Shown here: positions 9,086-18,228 of the stretch, piece by piece
How the letters are laid out: every line of letters begins with the position of its first letter
Numbering within the stretch: the stretch's first letter is position 1
Source of the DNA: Coprobacter secundus
GTDB lineage: Bacteria > Bacteroidota > Bacteroidia > Bacteroidales > Coprobacteraceae
Length of the DNA stretch: 64,000 nucleotides
Direction: 5' to 3'
Assembly: GCA_000803105.1 (NCBI GenBank)
Contig: JTDA01000011.1
Span: 71,895 to 135,894, forward strand
Program-made: the position numbers and the translations under genes
Notes under the pieces: generated by a model
Seen by the model: only the letters and a program-made list of their open reading frames with translations
Told to the model about the DNA's origin: nothing
The model's database searches: none

Positions 9086-10639
9086 ATGAAAATACAGTTT
9101 TTTATATTCTCGGTTTTTCTATATATATGCACTATCTCATATAGCCAAAATACAGCAAATAATGCCAATGAATGGGTAAAACAGGCTGAAAGCAGCTTAA
9201 GCCAAAAGGAATATATCAAAGCTCGTTATTTGTTCAAACTGGCTTACGGGGCTTTTGCCAATCAGGGGAACTATACGAAGGCCATCGAATGCGGAATCAA
9301 AGCTAACTCGTTATTTACACGTGAGAATTTATATAAAGAGGCTTTTGATTTGTGCCGGGACATGGACCAACGTATCCGGGAGGGTGAGCAAAAACAGAAT
9401 AAGGCGTTTCCTGATTTGAAATTTCTGGTCACTAAAGAACGTTTCCTGATGTATATATCTCTTAAGAACGCAGCTCAAGCCAAGGTGCAACTGGATAGGC
9501 TGGAAGAGATTGCCCAAGCTTCACAAAGCTCTGAATTAAATAGAGCTCTGCTGTACGCTAAAGCTAATTATTATTATACATTCGGGCAAAATACCCAGGG
9601 GGATACTTATTTTAAACAGCTTATTTCTGAGTACAAGTCTCAAAAAGAGTACGAAAAAATAAATGATTGCTACAGAAATCTGATATCTATTGCCCGAAAG
9701 GCTAACAATGTCTCTTTTATGGACCGTACGTACCGGAATTTTATGGTATGGGCCGATTCGGTAAAAATACTTACGGCTCAGGATGAACTGAATGTTCTCA
9801 AACAAAAATATGACAAGAGTTTAGAGACTATACAAGAAAAAGATAGTTCGCTCAAAACCCGGCAATATACAATTATCGGGCTATGTACTGTCATTGCCAT
9901 TCTTTCGGCTGCATTGGTTGTCATCATTTTTGTTTTATTGCGATTTGTTCTGAGCAATAAAAAACTCAAAAAGAACATCTCTATAGCCAATGACCATAAT
10001 GAATTGAAAACTAAATTTATCCAAAATATTTCTGCTCAGATGGGCCCTACACTGGATAGCTTGTCGGCAAGTGCAGAGTCATTGTCGGATATTGCCGAGG
10101 CTCAATCGATACAAATGCAGAGACAGATAAATGCCTTGAAAAAATTCAGTGATGATATACAGGAGCTCTCGTCACTGGAAAATTCATTATCCGATATTTA
10201 CGAAATGGAAATGATAAATGCCAACCGCTTTTGCGAATCGGTAATGAACAGCGTAAGAGATAAAGTACAACCGGGGGTCTCGGTCATGGTAAACGCCATA
10301 AATATGCAGGTAAAGACCAACCCTGTCCAACTCGAAAAAATACTTTCTCACTTGTTGGCAAATGCGGCAATACACACTCAATCGGGCAAAATAATGCTCG
10401 ATTATAAAAAGAGAGGTGCTCATACGCATCAATTTATTGTGACGGATAACGGCCCCGGTATTCCTGCAGAACGTCAGGAAAATTTGTTCAAACCGTTTGC
10501 CGAAATAAAGGATTTGACTCAGGGCGACGGGCTGGGTTTGCCTATATGTTCTCTAATCGCCGTAAAGATGAATGGCAGCCTTACTCTTGATACTTCGTAT
10601 ACACGGGGATGTCGTTTTGTCCTGGAGCTGCATGTATAA
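9086..10639 (+). CDS. TPR-containing histidine-kinase-like protein lacking the phospho-acceptor histidine
   Basis: This 517-residue protein has a signal peptide (1-20), a periplasmic helical TPR-like region about 25-245, one membrane helix about 263-287, and a cytoplasmic kinase-like part. The HATPase domain is intact: N box around Asn426 (LLANAAIH), G1 box DNGPGIP (454-460) and G2 box GDGLGLP (480-486). The dimerization helix reads FIQNISAQMGPTL (311-323), where true kinases have a His-Glu pair (NxSHExRTPL); here the aligned residues are Ala317-Gln318. It therefore probably cannot autophosphorylate in the usual way and may act as a sensor scaffold, phosphatase or degenerate kinase. No response regulator is adjacent. 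A TAACTTTG motif (9056-9063) is a possible -7 element. Confidence 0.85.
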   Translation: MKIQFFIFSVFLYICTISYSQNTANNANEWVKQAESSLSQKEYIKARYLFKLAYGAFANQGNYTKAIECGIKANSLFTRENLYKEAFDLCRDMDQRIREGEQKQNKAFPDLKFLVTKERFLMYISLKNAAQAKVQLDRLEEIAQASQSSELNRALLYAKANYYYTFGQNTQGDTYFKQLISEYKSQKEYEKINDCYRNLISIARKANNVSFMDRTYRNFMVWADSVKILTAQDELNVLKQKYDKSLETIQEKDSSLKTRQYTIIGLCTVIAILSAALVVIIFVLLRFVLSNKKLKKNISIANDHNELKTKFIQNISAQMGPTLDSLSASAESLSDIAEAQSIQMQRQINALKKFSDDIQELSSLENSLSDIYEMEMINANRFCESVMNSVRDKVQPGVSVMVNAINMQVKTNPVQLEKILSHLLANAAIHTQSGKIMLDYKKRGAHTHQFIVTDNGPGIPAERQENLFKPFAEIKDLTQGDGLGLPICSLIAVKMNGSLTLDTSYTRGCRFVLELHV

Positions 10640-11018
10640 AAAACAGGCGATAATATCTTTTATTTTGTACACGTTTAAGATTGTCACAAAATCATCTATC
10701 CAAATTCTTGGTAAAAAGACGGGGTATTTTTTATAAAAAACAGTCGTAACCGATTGGTGTATTGTTATAATTATTGCATAATATCCGGTGTTTCAAAGTA
10801 TGTAATAGGGGGGGCTTTTGAGGTTATTGTCATCTAACGACTTTATCGCCAATTAGAGGCAGACATAGAACAACCTATCGGTTTTTGAGGTATTTATAAG
10901 CCCAAAGAGGACGTTTTGCAAAAATATTTCTATAAAATATGGATAAGCTCTAAGTTTATACAGCAAAATATGTCTACCTTTGCACCCGAAAAATAAAAGG
11001 ACATTTTATCATCCATAT
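10640..11018. other. Intergenic region upstream of the porin
   Basis: No gene is visible. TACCTTTG at 10975-10982 fits the Bacteroidetes -7 consensus TAnnTTTG and would give a short leader before the porin start; a clear -33 element at the expected distance is not seen. The rest shows nothing recognisable. Confidence 0.5.
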
Positions 11019-12275
11019 ATGATTATGAAACGGGGGTTATTGCTTTTTTTTAGTGCGGTATTTTGTATTCCGGCGTTTACTCAAAGAAAAAATTTTACGT
11101 ATAATTTTTATGGCTTTGTAAGGGCCGACTTATTTTATGATACTCGTAATAATGAGACTACGGTATCTGACAACTTTTATCTTTTTCCCAAAAATACGGT
11201 TTATGATGCGGACGGAAAGGATTTGAATGCAAAGCCCAGCGGCTCATTCTACACATTCTGTACTCGTCTGGGCTTAGATGTCACCGGCCCACGGATATGG
11301 GGTGCTGAAACCTCGGCTAAAATAGAGACTGACTTTGGAGGTTTCTCGTCCAGTACTACCATGTTGCGTATACGACAAGCGTATATCAATCTGGCCTGGT
11401 CTCATTCTTCATTGCTTATCGGGCAAACATGGCACCCGCTTTTCGGAGAGGTATCGCCTACTGTGCTGAATCTTTCTACCGGAGCTCCGTTCCAGCCGTT
11501 CAACCGCAGCCCGCAATTGCGATATCGGTATAACCATACATATTTTACGGCAACTGCCTCGGCTATTTACCAATTGATATACCAGTCGACCGGTCCTAAA
11601 GGGAAAAATGCCGAATATTTGAAAAACGGAATGATACCGGAATTGTTTGCGGGAATCGATTTTCATAAGAATAAATTTCTGGCCGGAGTGGGTGTCGAAA
11701 TGATTTCTCTAAAACCTCGTACGGAAGCGACCGTAACACAAATCGTAGAAGGAGAAGGGGTATCCAAGACATTTAAAGTAAATGAGCGTATTACGACGAC
11801 TTCGTTTGTCGCCCAGATAAAATATACCGAATCTAAATACAGGCTGGCAGCTAAAACGGTATATGGGAAAAATCTTTGCCATTTATCTGTTCCCGGCGGT
11901 TATGGTGTAACTTCGGAAGATCCCACTAACGGAAGCCGTAAATATACTCCTTACAGGACTTCTTCAACATGGGTAAATGCTGTATACGGGACTAAATACC
12001 AGGTAGGTATTTATGGTGGATATGCCAAGAATCTGGGGACGTCACAATCTCTTGCCAACGTCGACAACGGTCGTTACGGGAGTGCTCTGGATGTAGACCA
12101 GATGGTATGCGGTGCCGCGCATTTTGCATACGTTCTCCCTCACTGGAAAGCCGGCATCGAACTGAATTGTACAACGGCTTATTATGGCGATATAAATATG
12201 TCGACAGGAAGGGTCGGCAATACGCATGCCGTTACCAACTTGCGGATCTTGGGTTTGGCTATTTACTATTTTTAA
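11019..12275 (+). CDS. Outer-membrane porin-like beta-barrel protein (DcaP-like)
   Basis: This is a predicted trimeric-type porin of about 418 residues. I choose ATG 11019 (11025 is equally possible) because the signal peptide MKRGLLLFFSAVFC...FTQ begins there; an in-frame TTG at 10980 lies inside the likely promoter. The mature protein opens with YNFYGFVRADLFYDTRNNE and has many alternating hydrophobic beta strands. Features such as LIGQTWHPLF, FQPFNRSPQLRYRY and the C-terminal LRILGLAIYYF (terminal aromatic residue) fit a barrel assembled by BAM. The solute is unknown. It stands alone and ends at a strong hairpin shared with the convergent gene. Confidence 0.8.
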   Translation: MIMKRGLLLFFSAVFCIPAFTQRKNFTYNFYGFVRADLFYDTRNNETTVSDNFYLFPKNTVYDADGKDLNAKPSGSFYTFCTRLGLDVTGPRIWGAETSAKIETDFGGFSSSTTMLRIRQAYINLAWSHSSLLIGQTWHPLFGEVSPTVLNLSTGAPFQPFNRSPQLRYRYNHTYFTATASAIYQLIYQSTGPKGKNAEYLKNGMIPELFAGIDFHKNKFLAGVGVEMISLKPRTEATVTQIVEGEGVSKTFKVNERITTTSFVAQIKYTESKYRLAAKTVYGKNLCHLSVPGGYGVTSEDPTNGSRKYTPYRTSSTWVNAVYGTKYQVGIYGGYAKNLGTSQSLANVDNGRYGSALDVDQMVCGAAHFAYVLPHWKAGIELNCTTAYYGDINMSTGRVGNTHAVTNLRILGLAIYYF

Positions 12276-12286
12276 GCGGCTCTACT

Positions 12287-12331
12287 CACGACATACCCCG
12301 TTTCCTGAAAAAGGAGGCGGGGTATGTCGTG
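12287..12331. terminator. Bidirectional terminator between porin and hydrolase genes
   Basis: A perfect 14-bp stem (12287-12300 with 12318-12331; arms CACGACATACCCCG and CGGGGTATGTCGTG) encloses a 17-base loop. It is followed by TAAAAATTT and sits between two convergent stop codons (12275 and 12354), so it can serve both genes. Confidence 0.85.
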
Positions 12332-12353
12332 TAAAAATTTCTCCAAACCGGTC

Positions 12354-13400
12354 TTAAATTCCGAATAAAAAAGTCAGGGATTTACTGTCTTTAAAGTCTT
12401 TTGCCGTATTTCCTGCGTAGATTTCTCCTTGTGTCAAGGACAATTTTTTTACCGGACTGCCCGGAGCAAAATTCATATCTTTCAAATCGACCCAAAATAT
12501 ATCGGGGCTTAACGTAGATTCGAAATAATAGACTTTGTTTCTCTGGTCTGATACCGTACGCCAACGTGTCGAGGCAATATTGGGCTGTTCGGGGACGGAT
12601 ATTCCCAACGGGACGGAAACGTTCCGCATTACACTAAATACTCCGGCTACTGCCAAGCGAAAGTCCGGAGTGAGCGGCAGGGCATTGATGTAAAACGATG
12701 CCCGGACAAAACGGTCGGATGCGCGATTTGTACCCGGCAACATCACCATACCTCCTATTTGTTTCCAATAATCATTTAACGTCAGCTGCTTGTCGTATGT
12801 AGGTGAATTGGTCATCACCTGACATTCCTTACCTTGGTGTATTATGAGATTACCGTCAATATATTCAAAAATCGCACTGTTCCCTGATGCATCGGAAACG
12901 GACAAGTGCAAAGTAGATTTGTAACCATTGGGCAGGTCGGGTGCATCGATTCTGAACAGCTCTTTTTTTAATTCAGCAACTGTTTCTTCTACTGTGGCAA
13001 AATTATCCAGGACATACTGGGTCCATATGCTCAGTCCCATTATGGGGCGATTATCGTTTTCTTTCTTATATGAAGATTCTGTCAGAAAGAGCAAATTGGC
13101 AACCAATCCTTTTTCGTTCATTCCGTCACATACTCCTATATCGTATCCGGCAGTCACGACGCTTCCGTACTTGGAGGTCCATTTTATTGTATTCTCCGTT
13201 ATTGCGCCTCTTTTTTGCATTCCTCTCGGAAACATATATATGTTTGACTGGGGATCTTCTTTCCAATCCATGGTTCGTCCGGTTACTATCATATGATCCG
13301 GGCCCAAATAAACGGCTCGTGTACAAGCTTGAGATTGTTCTACACAGATAGCCAAGCCAATACCCAACATAAGGAACGGTATAGTTTTTTTTGTTTTCAT
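12354..13400 (-). CDS. Choloylglycine hydrolase / penicillin V acylase family amidase (possible bile salt hydrolase)
   Basis: This is an Ntn-type linear amide hydrolase. ATG 13400 (MKTKKTIPFLML) gives a signal peptide whose cleavage would expose Cys26 in QACTRAVYLG, the expected N-terminal nucleophile. The following GRTMDWKED carries the conserved Arg and Asp of the active site. TNSPTYDKQL (Asn) and DRFVRASFY (Arg) supply the remaining conserved positions. Length is 348 residues, normal for the Bacteroides enzymes of this family, some of which deconjugate bile salts in the periplasm. The sequence cannot separate bile salt from penicillin V or acyl-homoserine-lactone activity. It is divergent from the sulfatase gene, and its terminator is shared with the porin. 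Confidence 0.9.
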   Translation of the reverse strand: MKTKKTIPFLMLGIGLAICVEQSQACTRAVYLGPDHMIVTGRTMDWKEDPQSNIYMFPRGMQKRGAITENTIKWTSKYGSVVTAGYDIGVCDGMNEKGLVANLLFLTESSYKKENDNRPIMGLSIWTQYVLDNFATVEETVAELKKELFRIDAPDLPNGYKSTLHLSVSDASGNSAIFEYIDGNLIIHQGKECQVMTNSPTYDKQLTLNDYWKQIGGMVMLPGTNRASDRFVRASFYINALPLTPDFRLAVAGVFSVMRNVSVPLGISVPEQPNIASTRWRTVSDQRNKVYYFESTLSPDIFWVDLKDMNFAPGSPVKKLSLTQGEIYAGNTAKDFKDSKSLTFLFGI

Positions 13401-13467
13401 AGATGTATTTTTTATAATGACTTTATTCTCATAGTTATATAACAAATGTTCTCGCTGCATTGTTTCT

Positions 13468-13648
13468 AAGGCCCTGTCTAAATTTTCCGATAAGAGTAAC
13501 TTCTGCCAAGTTCTTTTTGTCCTTTCTTTTGAGGGTGTCTTTTTCGTCCGTATTTACCAAACGGCCTGCTATCATCTTTTTAAATTCAGAAAAATATTCT
13601 TGAAAAGAACTCTCAATGCTGACCCGGTCAAAATTTAGACAAACTCTT
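13468..13648 (+). repeat. Interspersed repeat with terminal inverted repeats (copy 2)
   Basis: The left end AAGGCCCTGTCTAAATTTTC (13468-13487) and the right end CAAAATTTAGACAAACTCTT (13629-13648) are inverted repeats matching at 15 of 20 positions. The right half holds the module around ACGGCCTGCTATCATCTTTT (13561-13580). The element fills most of the divergent gap between the hydrolase and sulfatase genes. Confidence 0.7.
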
Positions 13649-13747
13649 GGAATACTCAGGGGTTTATCACATAAAATGATTATATTCGTGGCGGAAAAAC
13701 TTCAGAGTCTGTTTAAGCCGGCTCTTCATAATTCAGTATTTAATATC

Positions 13748-15148
13748 ATGCGGAAAGAATTTTTTTTTATCGGTAGTGCTTTAATCGCAAATGCTACACT
13801 TCTCAAAGCTGAGAAACATCGTGAAAACCCGGTCAATGTCATTTATATTCTTGCCGACGACCTCGGTTACGGAGATATAGGCTGTTATGGACAAGATAAA
13901 ATAAAGACTCCCCACATAGACCGAATGGCACAAGAGGGTATGTTGTTTACCCAGCACTATGCCGGATGCACGGTAAGTGCGCCGTCCCGTTGTTCTCTTA
14001 TGACGGGATTGCATACAGGACACTCACAAATACGAGGTAATAAAGAGATAAAGCCTGAGGGACAACAGCCCATGGAGGCAACGACATATACATTGGGCAG
14101 GCTTATGAAATCGGCAGGATATGCAACGGGGATTTTCGGTAAATGGGGATTGGGGTATCCGGGTTCTGTGTCGACTCCCAACAAAATGGGATTTGACGAA
14201 TTTTATGGGTATAACTGCCAGAGGCAGGCGCACAGTTATTATCAAGACCATTTATGGCACAATGAAAATAAAGTCATATTTGACGGGAACAGGAACAATG
14301 AACGAAAGGTCTATGTACAGGACTCTATCCATGCACATGCATTACAATTTATACAGGAAAATAAGGACAGGCCTTTTTTCGCCATGTTGACATACACTTT
14401 ACCTCATGCCGAGTTGAACTTGCCTCACGATTCCATTTATAGAATGTATGAGAATGCCTTCGAAGAGATTCCGTACAACGGCCAGGGAGGTTATTATCCT
14501 TCGGAAAAGCCATATGCTTCCTTTGCAGCCATGGTTACCCGTCTCGACATGTATGTAGGGGAGGTAATAACTCAGTTGAAAGAGCTGGGTATCGATAAAA
14601 ATACAATCGTTATCTTTACCAGTGACAACGGCCCTCATCAGGAGGGCGGGGCTAATCCCGATTATTTTAAAAGCTACGGTCCGCTTAAAGGCCTCAAACG
14701 AGATGTATATGAAGGGGGTATCCGGGTTCCGATGGTTGCATGGTGTCCCGGTCTGATAAAACCGGAAACCAGAACCGACCATATTTCGGCTTTCTGGGAT
14801 GTAATGCCGACGCTGGCCGAACTTACTGGTACCAAACTGCCTCAATCGGGAGATGGTATATCATTTCTTCCTACTCTATTGTCAAAGGATGGGCAGAAAA
14901 AACATGATTATCTCTACTGGGAATTTCATGAGCAAAACGGCAGGGTGGCTCTCAGAAAAGATAACTGGAAGTTGATAAAACAGCCTATCGTCGGAAAGAC
15001 GGTTATTGAGTTATATGACTTGAGCAATGATATACATGAGGACCATAACCTGGCTGAACAATATCCTCAAAAGGTAAAAGAACTCGAAAAAATTCTGGAC
15101 CAAGCCCGAGTGCCCTCTCCTATTTTCAACTTCGGCAGACCGGAGTGA
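13748..15148 (+). CDS. Secreted sulfatase of family S1, Ser-type active site
   Basis: This arylsulfatase-like enzyme removes sulfate esters from a glycan or small molecule in the periplasm. ATG 13748 (MRKEFFFIGSALI) gives a signal peptide and 466 residues; the upstream in-frame ATG at 13616 lies inside a repeat element. NVIYILADDLGYGDIGCYG provides the metal-binding Asp pair. SAPSRCSLMTG (Ser77) is the C/S-x-P-x-R signature whose first residue is converted to formylglycine. Because it is Ser, maturation needs the radical enzyme anSME, which is not encoded in this window. TSDNGPHQEGG and GPLKGLKRDVYEGGIRVP are further conserved sulfatase blocks. No sulfatase partner gene is adjacent. Confidence 0.93.
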   Translation: MRKEFFFIGSALIANATLLKAEKHRENPVNVIYILADDLGYGDIGCYGQDKIKTPHIDRMAQEGMLFTQHYAGCTVSAPSRCSLMTGLHTGHSQIRGNKEIKPEGQQPMEATTYTLGRLMKSAGYATGIFGKWGLGYPGSVSTPNKMGFDEFYGYNCQRQAHSYYQDHLWHNENKVIFDGNRNNERKVYVQDSIHAHALQFIQENKDRPFFAMLTYTLPHAELNLPHDSIYRMYENAFEEIPYNGQGGYYPSEKPYASFAAMVTRLDMYVGEVITQLKELGIDKNTIVIFTSDNGPHQEGGANPDYFKSYGPLKGLKRDVYEGGIRVPMVAWCPGLIKPETRTDHISAFWDVMPTLAELTGTKLPQSGDGISFLPTLLSKDGQKKHDYLYWEFHEQNGRVALRKDNWKLIKQPIVGKTVIELYDLSNDIHEDHNLAEQYPQKVKELEKILDQARVPSPIFNFGRPE

Positions 15149-15242
15149 GTTCCCAACCGGTAATTTGCTCTTATTTTTGCCATAAAGGATTTAGGGAAAC
15201 TATAATAATATTGGTATTGTCAAAGATTCATTATTAATTATA

Positions 15243-15273
15243 TTGTCTTATTAATTAAATATAATTACCTTTG
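15243..15273 (+). promoter_or_regulatory. Bacteroidetes-type promoter of the AspT-like transporter gene
   Basis: TTG at 15243-15245 and TACCTTTG at 15266-15273 are separated by 20 bases, matching the family consensus (TTTG/TTG, 19-21 bases, TAnnTTTG). The transcript would start near 15280 and have a leader of about 120 bases. The -7 element is embedded in a perfect inverted repeat. Confidence 0.65.
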
Positions 15274-15295
15274 CACGCTGTTATGCAAAGGTAAT
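15264..15295. repeat. Perfect 12-bp inverted repeat overlapping a promoter -7 element
   Basis: ATTACCTTTGCA (15264-15275) and TGCAAAGGTAAT (15284-15295) flank an 8-base loop and are followed by TTTTC. It could be the sulfatase terminator, 115 bases after that stop codon, or a protein-binding palindrome at the transporter promoter. Confidence 0.7.
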
Positions 15296-15403
15296 TTTTC
15301 ATAGAGAGGTATGTGAATTATCGGATTTCAAGTATAGTAGAGACGGAAAATTATAAAATTTTCGAGAGGTGTACCTGAACTTAATTTATACAATAATATA
15401 AAA

Positions 15404-17086
15404 ATGACTTGGATTGAAAATCTTCTGTTTACCACTGAGTCGGTCGCGCATACCGTATTTCTATACGCGTTTGTGATAGCTTTAGGGGTATATTTGGGGA
15501 AAATAAAATTTTTTGGAATTTCCCTGGGTGTTACATTTGTGTTATTTGTCGGTATTGTCGCCGGGCATTTCGGATTTGTCGGAGAGAAGAATATCATGCA
15601 CTTTTTGCAGGAGTTCGGACTTATTCTTTTCGTTTATTCCATCGGTTTACAGGTGGGACCCGGATTTTTCTCGTCTTTCAAAAAAGGAGGTATGCGACTG
15701 AATATGCTGGCAGCCGGCATCGTGTTGCTTAATATCGTCGTGGCATTTGCCATCTATCTTATAGCTAATGGTCGTATAGAAATGCCTATGTTGGTAGGTA
15801 TCCTTTCGGGTGCGGTAACCAATACACCGGGACTCGGTGCTGCACAACAAACATTGGCGCAATTACATTTTGACGGAAAGTTGGATGTCGTACCGGAAAT
15901 CGCTTCGGGATATGCGGCCGCGTATCCGTTAGGTGTTGTGGGCATCATTGGCTCTATGTTGATAATCAGAGCTTTATTTAAGGTAAAACTGGATAAAGAA
16001 ACGAAAGAGATAGAGGAAGAAAATAAAGAAAGTCTGCTCACCCCTCATCTGGTGACTTATAAAGTGGAAAATCCTCTTATTTTCGGCCGTACAGTGCTGG
16101 ATATGGCACATATTATCGAACGTAACTTTGTCATTTCGCGTATTAAGAAAAAGAATGACGAGGTTATCATCCCCAAATCGGATACGGTTATCGAAGAGGG
16201 AGACCTCTTGCTGACTGTCTTGTCGGTACAGGATGAAGATGCTTTGAAAGCTTTTATCGGGAAACCGGTAGAGATGGACTGGAAAGCGATTCCCGCTCCG
16301 GTCGTTTCTCGTCGTATATTGGTCACCAAGCCGGAATTTAACGGCCGCAAAATCGGTTCGCTCCGTTTGCGCATGGGTTACGGCCTAAACGTCACCCGCC
16401 TCAACCGTGCCGGTGTAGACCTTGTTGCCAATCCTAATCTGACTTTACAGGTAGGTGACCGGTTGACGGCAGTAGGAAAGATTGAAGACATCAACCGCTT
16501 GGCCGAGAGACTGGGTAACTCCATGAAACGTCTGAACGAACCTAATATGATTACTTTGTTCGTAGGTATCTTGTTGGGTATCGTCTTAGGAAGTATACCT
16601 CTTGCCATACCGGGTATGTCCTCATCCATGAAATTAGGATTGGCAGGCGGCCCTCTGGTCGTGGCTATTCTTATCGGTCGTTTCGGATACAAATTCAAAC
16701 TGGTCACTTATACCTCGACCAGCGCCAGCCTCATGATACGTGAAATCGGTATCTGCCTTTTCCTTGCCAGTGTAGGGTTGACTGCCGGTGGCGGTTTTGT
16801 GGATACGGTAGTGAATGGAGACGGTCTGTTATGGGTATTGTGGGGATTTCTTATTACAATCATACCTCTGTTGATTATCGGAACCATCGGCCGCTGGCAT
16901 TACAAGCTCAATTATTTTACTTTAATGGGACTGATTGCCGGCAGCAATACAGACCCTCCCGCATTGGCATATGCCAATAAGGTAGCCAGCAATGATGCTC
17001 CGGCCGTAGCTTATTCGACAGTGTATCCTCTGACGATGTTTTTAAGGGTACTGACTGCCCAGCTCATGATATTGGCTTTTGCTTAA
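15404..17086 (+). CDS. AspT/YidE/YbjL-type transporter with two RCK_C domains
   Basis: This is a 560-residue inner-membrane protein of the aspartate:alanine-exchanger family, which exchanges amino or organic acids; the actual substrate is unknown. Two membrane halves (about residues 10-190 and 380-560) each carry the duplicated signature, GILSGAVTNTPGLGAAQQ in the first and GLIAGSNTDPPALAYANK in the second. Between them are two TrkA-C/RCK_C regulatory domains (about 210-290 and 295-375) with DxVIxEGDLLLTV-like strands. Length is typical for the family. It is a single-gene unit with its own promoter at 15243-15273 and a hairpin terminator at 17115. Confidence 0.9.
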   Translation: MTWIENLLFTTESVAHTVFLYAFVIALGVYLGKIKFFGISLGVTFVLFVGIVAGHFGFVGEKNIMHFLQEFGLILFVYSIGLQVGPGFFSSFKKGGMRLNMLAAGIVLLNIVVAFAIYLIANGRIEMPMLVGILSGAVTNTPGLGAAQQTLAQLHFDGKLDVVPEIASGYAAAYPLGVVGIIGSMLIIRALFKVKLDKETKEIEEENKESLLTPHLVTYKVENPLIFGRTVLDMAHIIERNFVISRIKKKNDEVIIPKSDTVIEEGDLLLTVLSVQDEDALKAFIGKPVEMDWKAIPAPVVSRRILVTKPEFNGRKIGSLRLRMGYGLNVTRLNRAGVDLVANPNLTLQVGDRLTAVGKIEDINRLAERLGNSMKRLNEPNMITLFVGILLGIVLGSIPLAIPGMSSSMKLGLAGGPLVVAILIGRFGYKFKLVTYTSTSASLMIREIGICLFLASVGLTAGGGFVDTVVNGDGLLWVLWGFLITIIPLLIIGTIGRWHYKLNYFTLMGLIAGSNTDPPALAYANKVASNDAPAVAYSTVYPLTMFLRVLTAQLMILAFA

Positions 17087-17114
17087 AAGTACAATTACAT
17101 CAATAATAAAAGCC

Positions 17115-17157
17115 AAACGACCTGGTCACGTTATTGTGAGCAGGTCGTTTTTTTATT
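17115..17157 (+). terminator. Rho-independent terminator after the transporter gene
   Basis: AAACGACCTG (17115-17124) pairs exactly with CAGGTCGTTT (17141-17150), with a smaller inner TCAC/GTGA pairing. A run of T residues follows to 17155. Confidence 0.9.
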
Positions 17158-17244
17158 ATAGCCATGTACTGTTTTTTGGGAATACTATGACGGAACAAAG
17201 CCTGAAGTTTATTTGTTCTAATGAAAAAATAAATTTTTTAGACT

Positions 17245-18174
17245 GTGAAAAATAAGAAAACCGAGGCCAACATCTGCATGGTCATTTCGAAAACATTCAG
17301 CGGGTTGAATATGAATGCGCTGAAATATCTGTTACCTTTATGGATAAGTCCTCTAACGGGGGTTACACTAAGGTGTACTTTTGCCGCTATCGCATTTTGG
17401 ATAATCGGCTTCTTTGTACCTAAAGAAAATACGACCCGTAAAGAAAAAGGCATATTGTTCCTTCTGGGGGCATTGGGAATATATGGATTCATGTTTTTCT
17501 ACCTTACAGGTCTCAGCAAGACAACTCCGGTTTCGAGTTCCATATTTTCTTCATTGCAGCCGATATGGGTCTTTGCCATAGCGGTTCTTTTTTTGGGGGA
17601 ACGTATCACCAAGATGAAGATTATCGGAATTCTGATAGGATTGGGGGGTGCTCTGCTTTGTATCTCCACTCAAAAGAGCGATGACTTGGCATCTGACGCG
17701 TTTACGGGAAACCTTCTATGCCTGCTCAGCTCTATGGTATATGCTGTTTATCTGGTTTTAAGCAACCGGCTGCTCAAGTCGTCCGGAACATTTACGTTAT
17801 TGAAATATACATTTACCGGAGCTGCCGTTTCGAGTTTGATAGTCACAGTCATTACCGGTTTCGACGCCCCTATCTTGGACCAACCTATACATTGGCTGCC
17901 TCTCGGGATACTGTTGTTTGTACTTATATTCCCTACTGTCGTCAGCTACATGTTGATTCCGATAGGGCTCAAATATTTATCTACTACTCTCGTGGCAATT
18001 TACGGTTATCTTATACTTATCGTAGCTACGATAGTCTCTCTTTCTATCGGGCAAGACCGGTTCAGCTGGACACAGATGATTGCTATCTTTGCGATTTGTA
18101 TCGGTGTATATCTGGTGGAAATTGCAGAGAACAAAGATAAGAAAGACTCTGCCCCGGCAAATCAACAGGTATAA
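17245..18174 (+). CDS. EamA/DMT-family drug or metabolite exporter
   Basis: This is an inner-membrane transporter of 309 residues with about ten hydrophobic helices and two EamA repeats (about residues 8-145 and 160-295). Marker segments are PVSSSIFSSLQPIWVFAIAV with LGERITKMKIIGI in the first half, and FPTVVSYMLIPIGLKYLSTT in the second. GTG at 17245 is preferred as start because the conserved first helix region (residues 8-25) begins before the next ATG at 17278. The C-terminal tail is charged and cytoplasmic. Substrate unknown; family members export amino acids, nucleobases or toxic metabolites. It ends convergently with the WG-repeat protein gene. Confidence 0.9.
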   Translation: MKNKKTEANICMVISKTFSGLNMNALKYLLPLWISPLTGVTLRCTFAAIAFWIIGFFVPKENTTRKEKGILFLLGALGIYGFMFFYLTGLSKTTPVSSSIFSSLQPIWVFAIAVLFLGERITKMKIIGILIGLGGALLCISTQKSDDLASDAFTGNLLCLLSSMVYAVYLVLSNRLLKSSGTFTLLKYTFTGAAVSSLIVTVITGFDAPILDQPIHWLPLGILLFVLIFPTVVSYMLIPIGLKYLSTTLVAIYGYLILIVATIVSLSIGQDRFSWTQMIAIFAICIGVYLVEIAENKDKKDSAPANQQV

Positions 18175-18181
18175 TTTGCCG
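18155..18181. terminator. Possible hairpin at the convergent gene ends
   Basis: CGGCAAAT (18155-18162) and ATTTGCCG (18174-18181) form a perfect 8-bp stem that spans the exporter stop codon, with extra imperfect pairing outside (CTCTG/CAGAG). No T run follows, so function as a terminator is uncertain. Confidence 0.35.
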
Positions 18182-18228
18182 TCCGAGACAGAGCTTCTCT
18201 ACCTTCTAATAAATACGAATCAAAAAAA

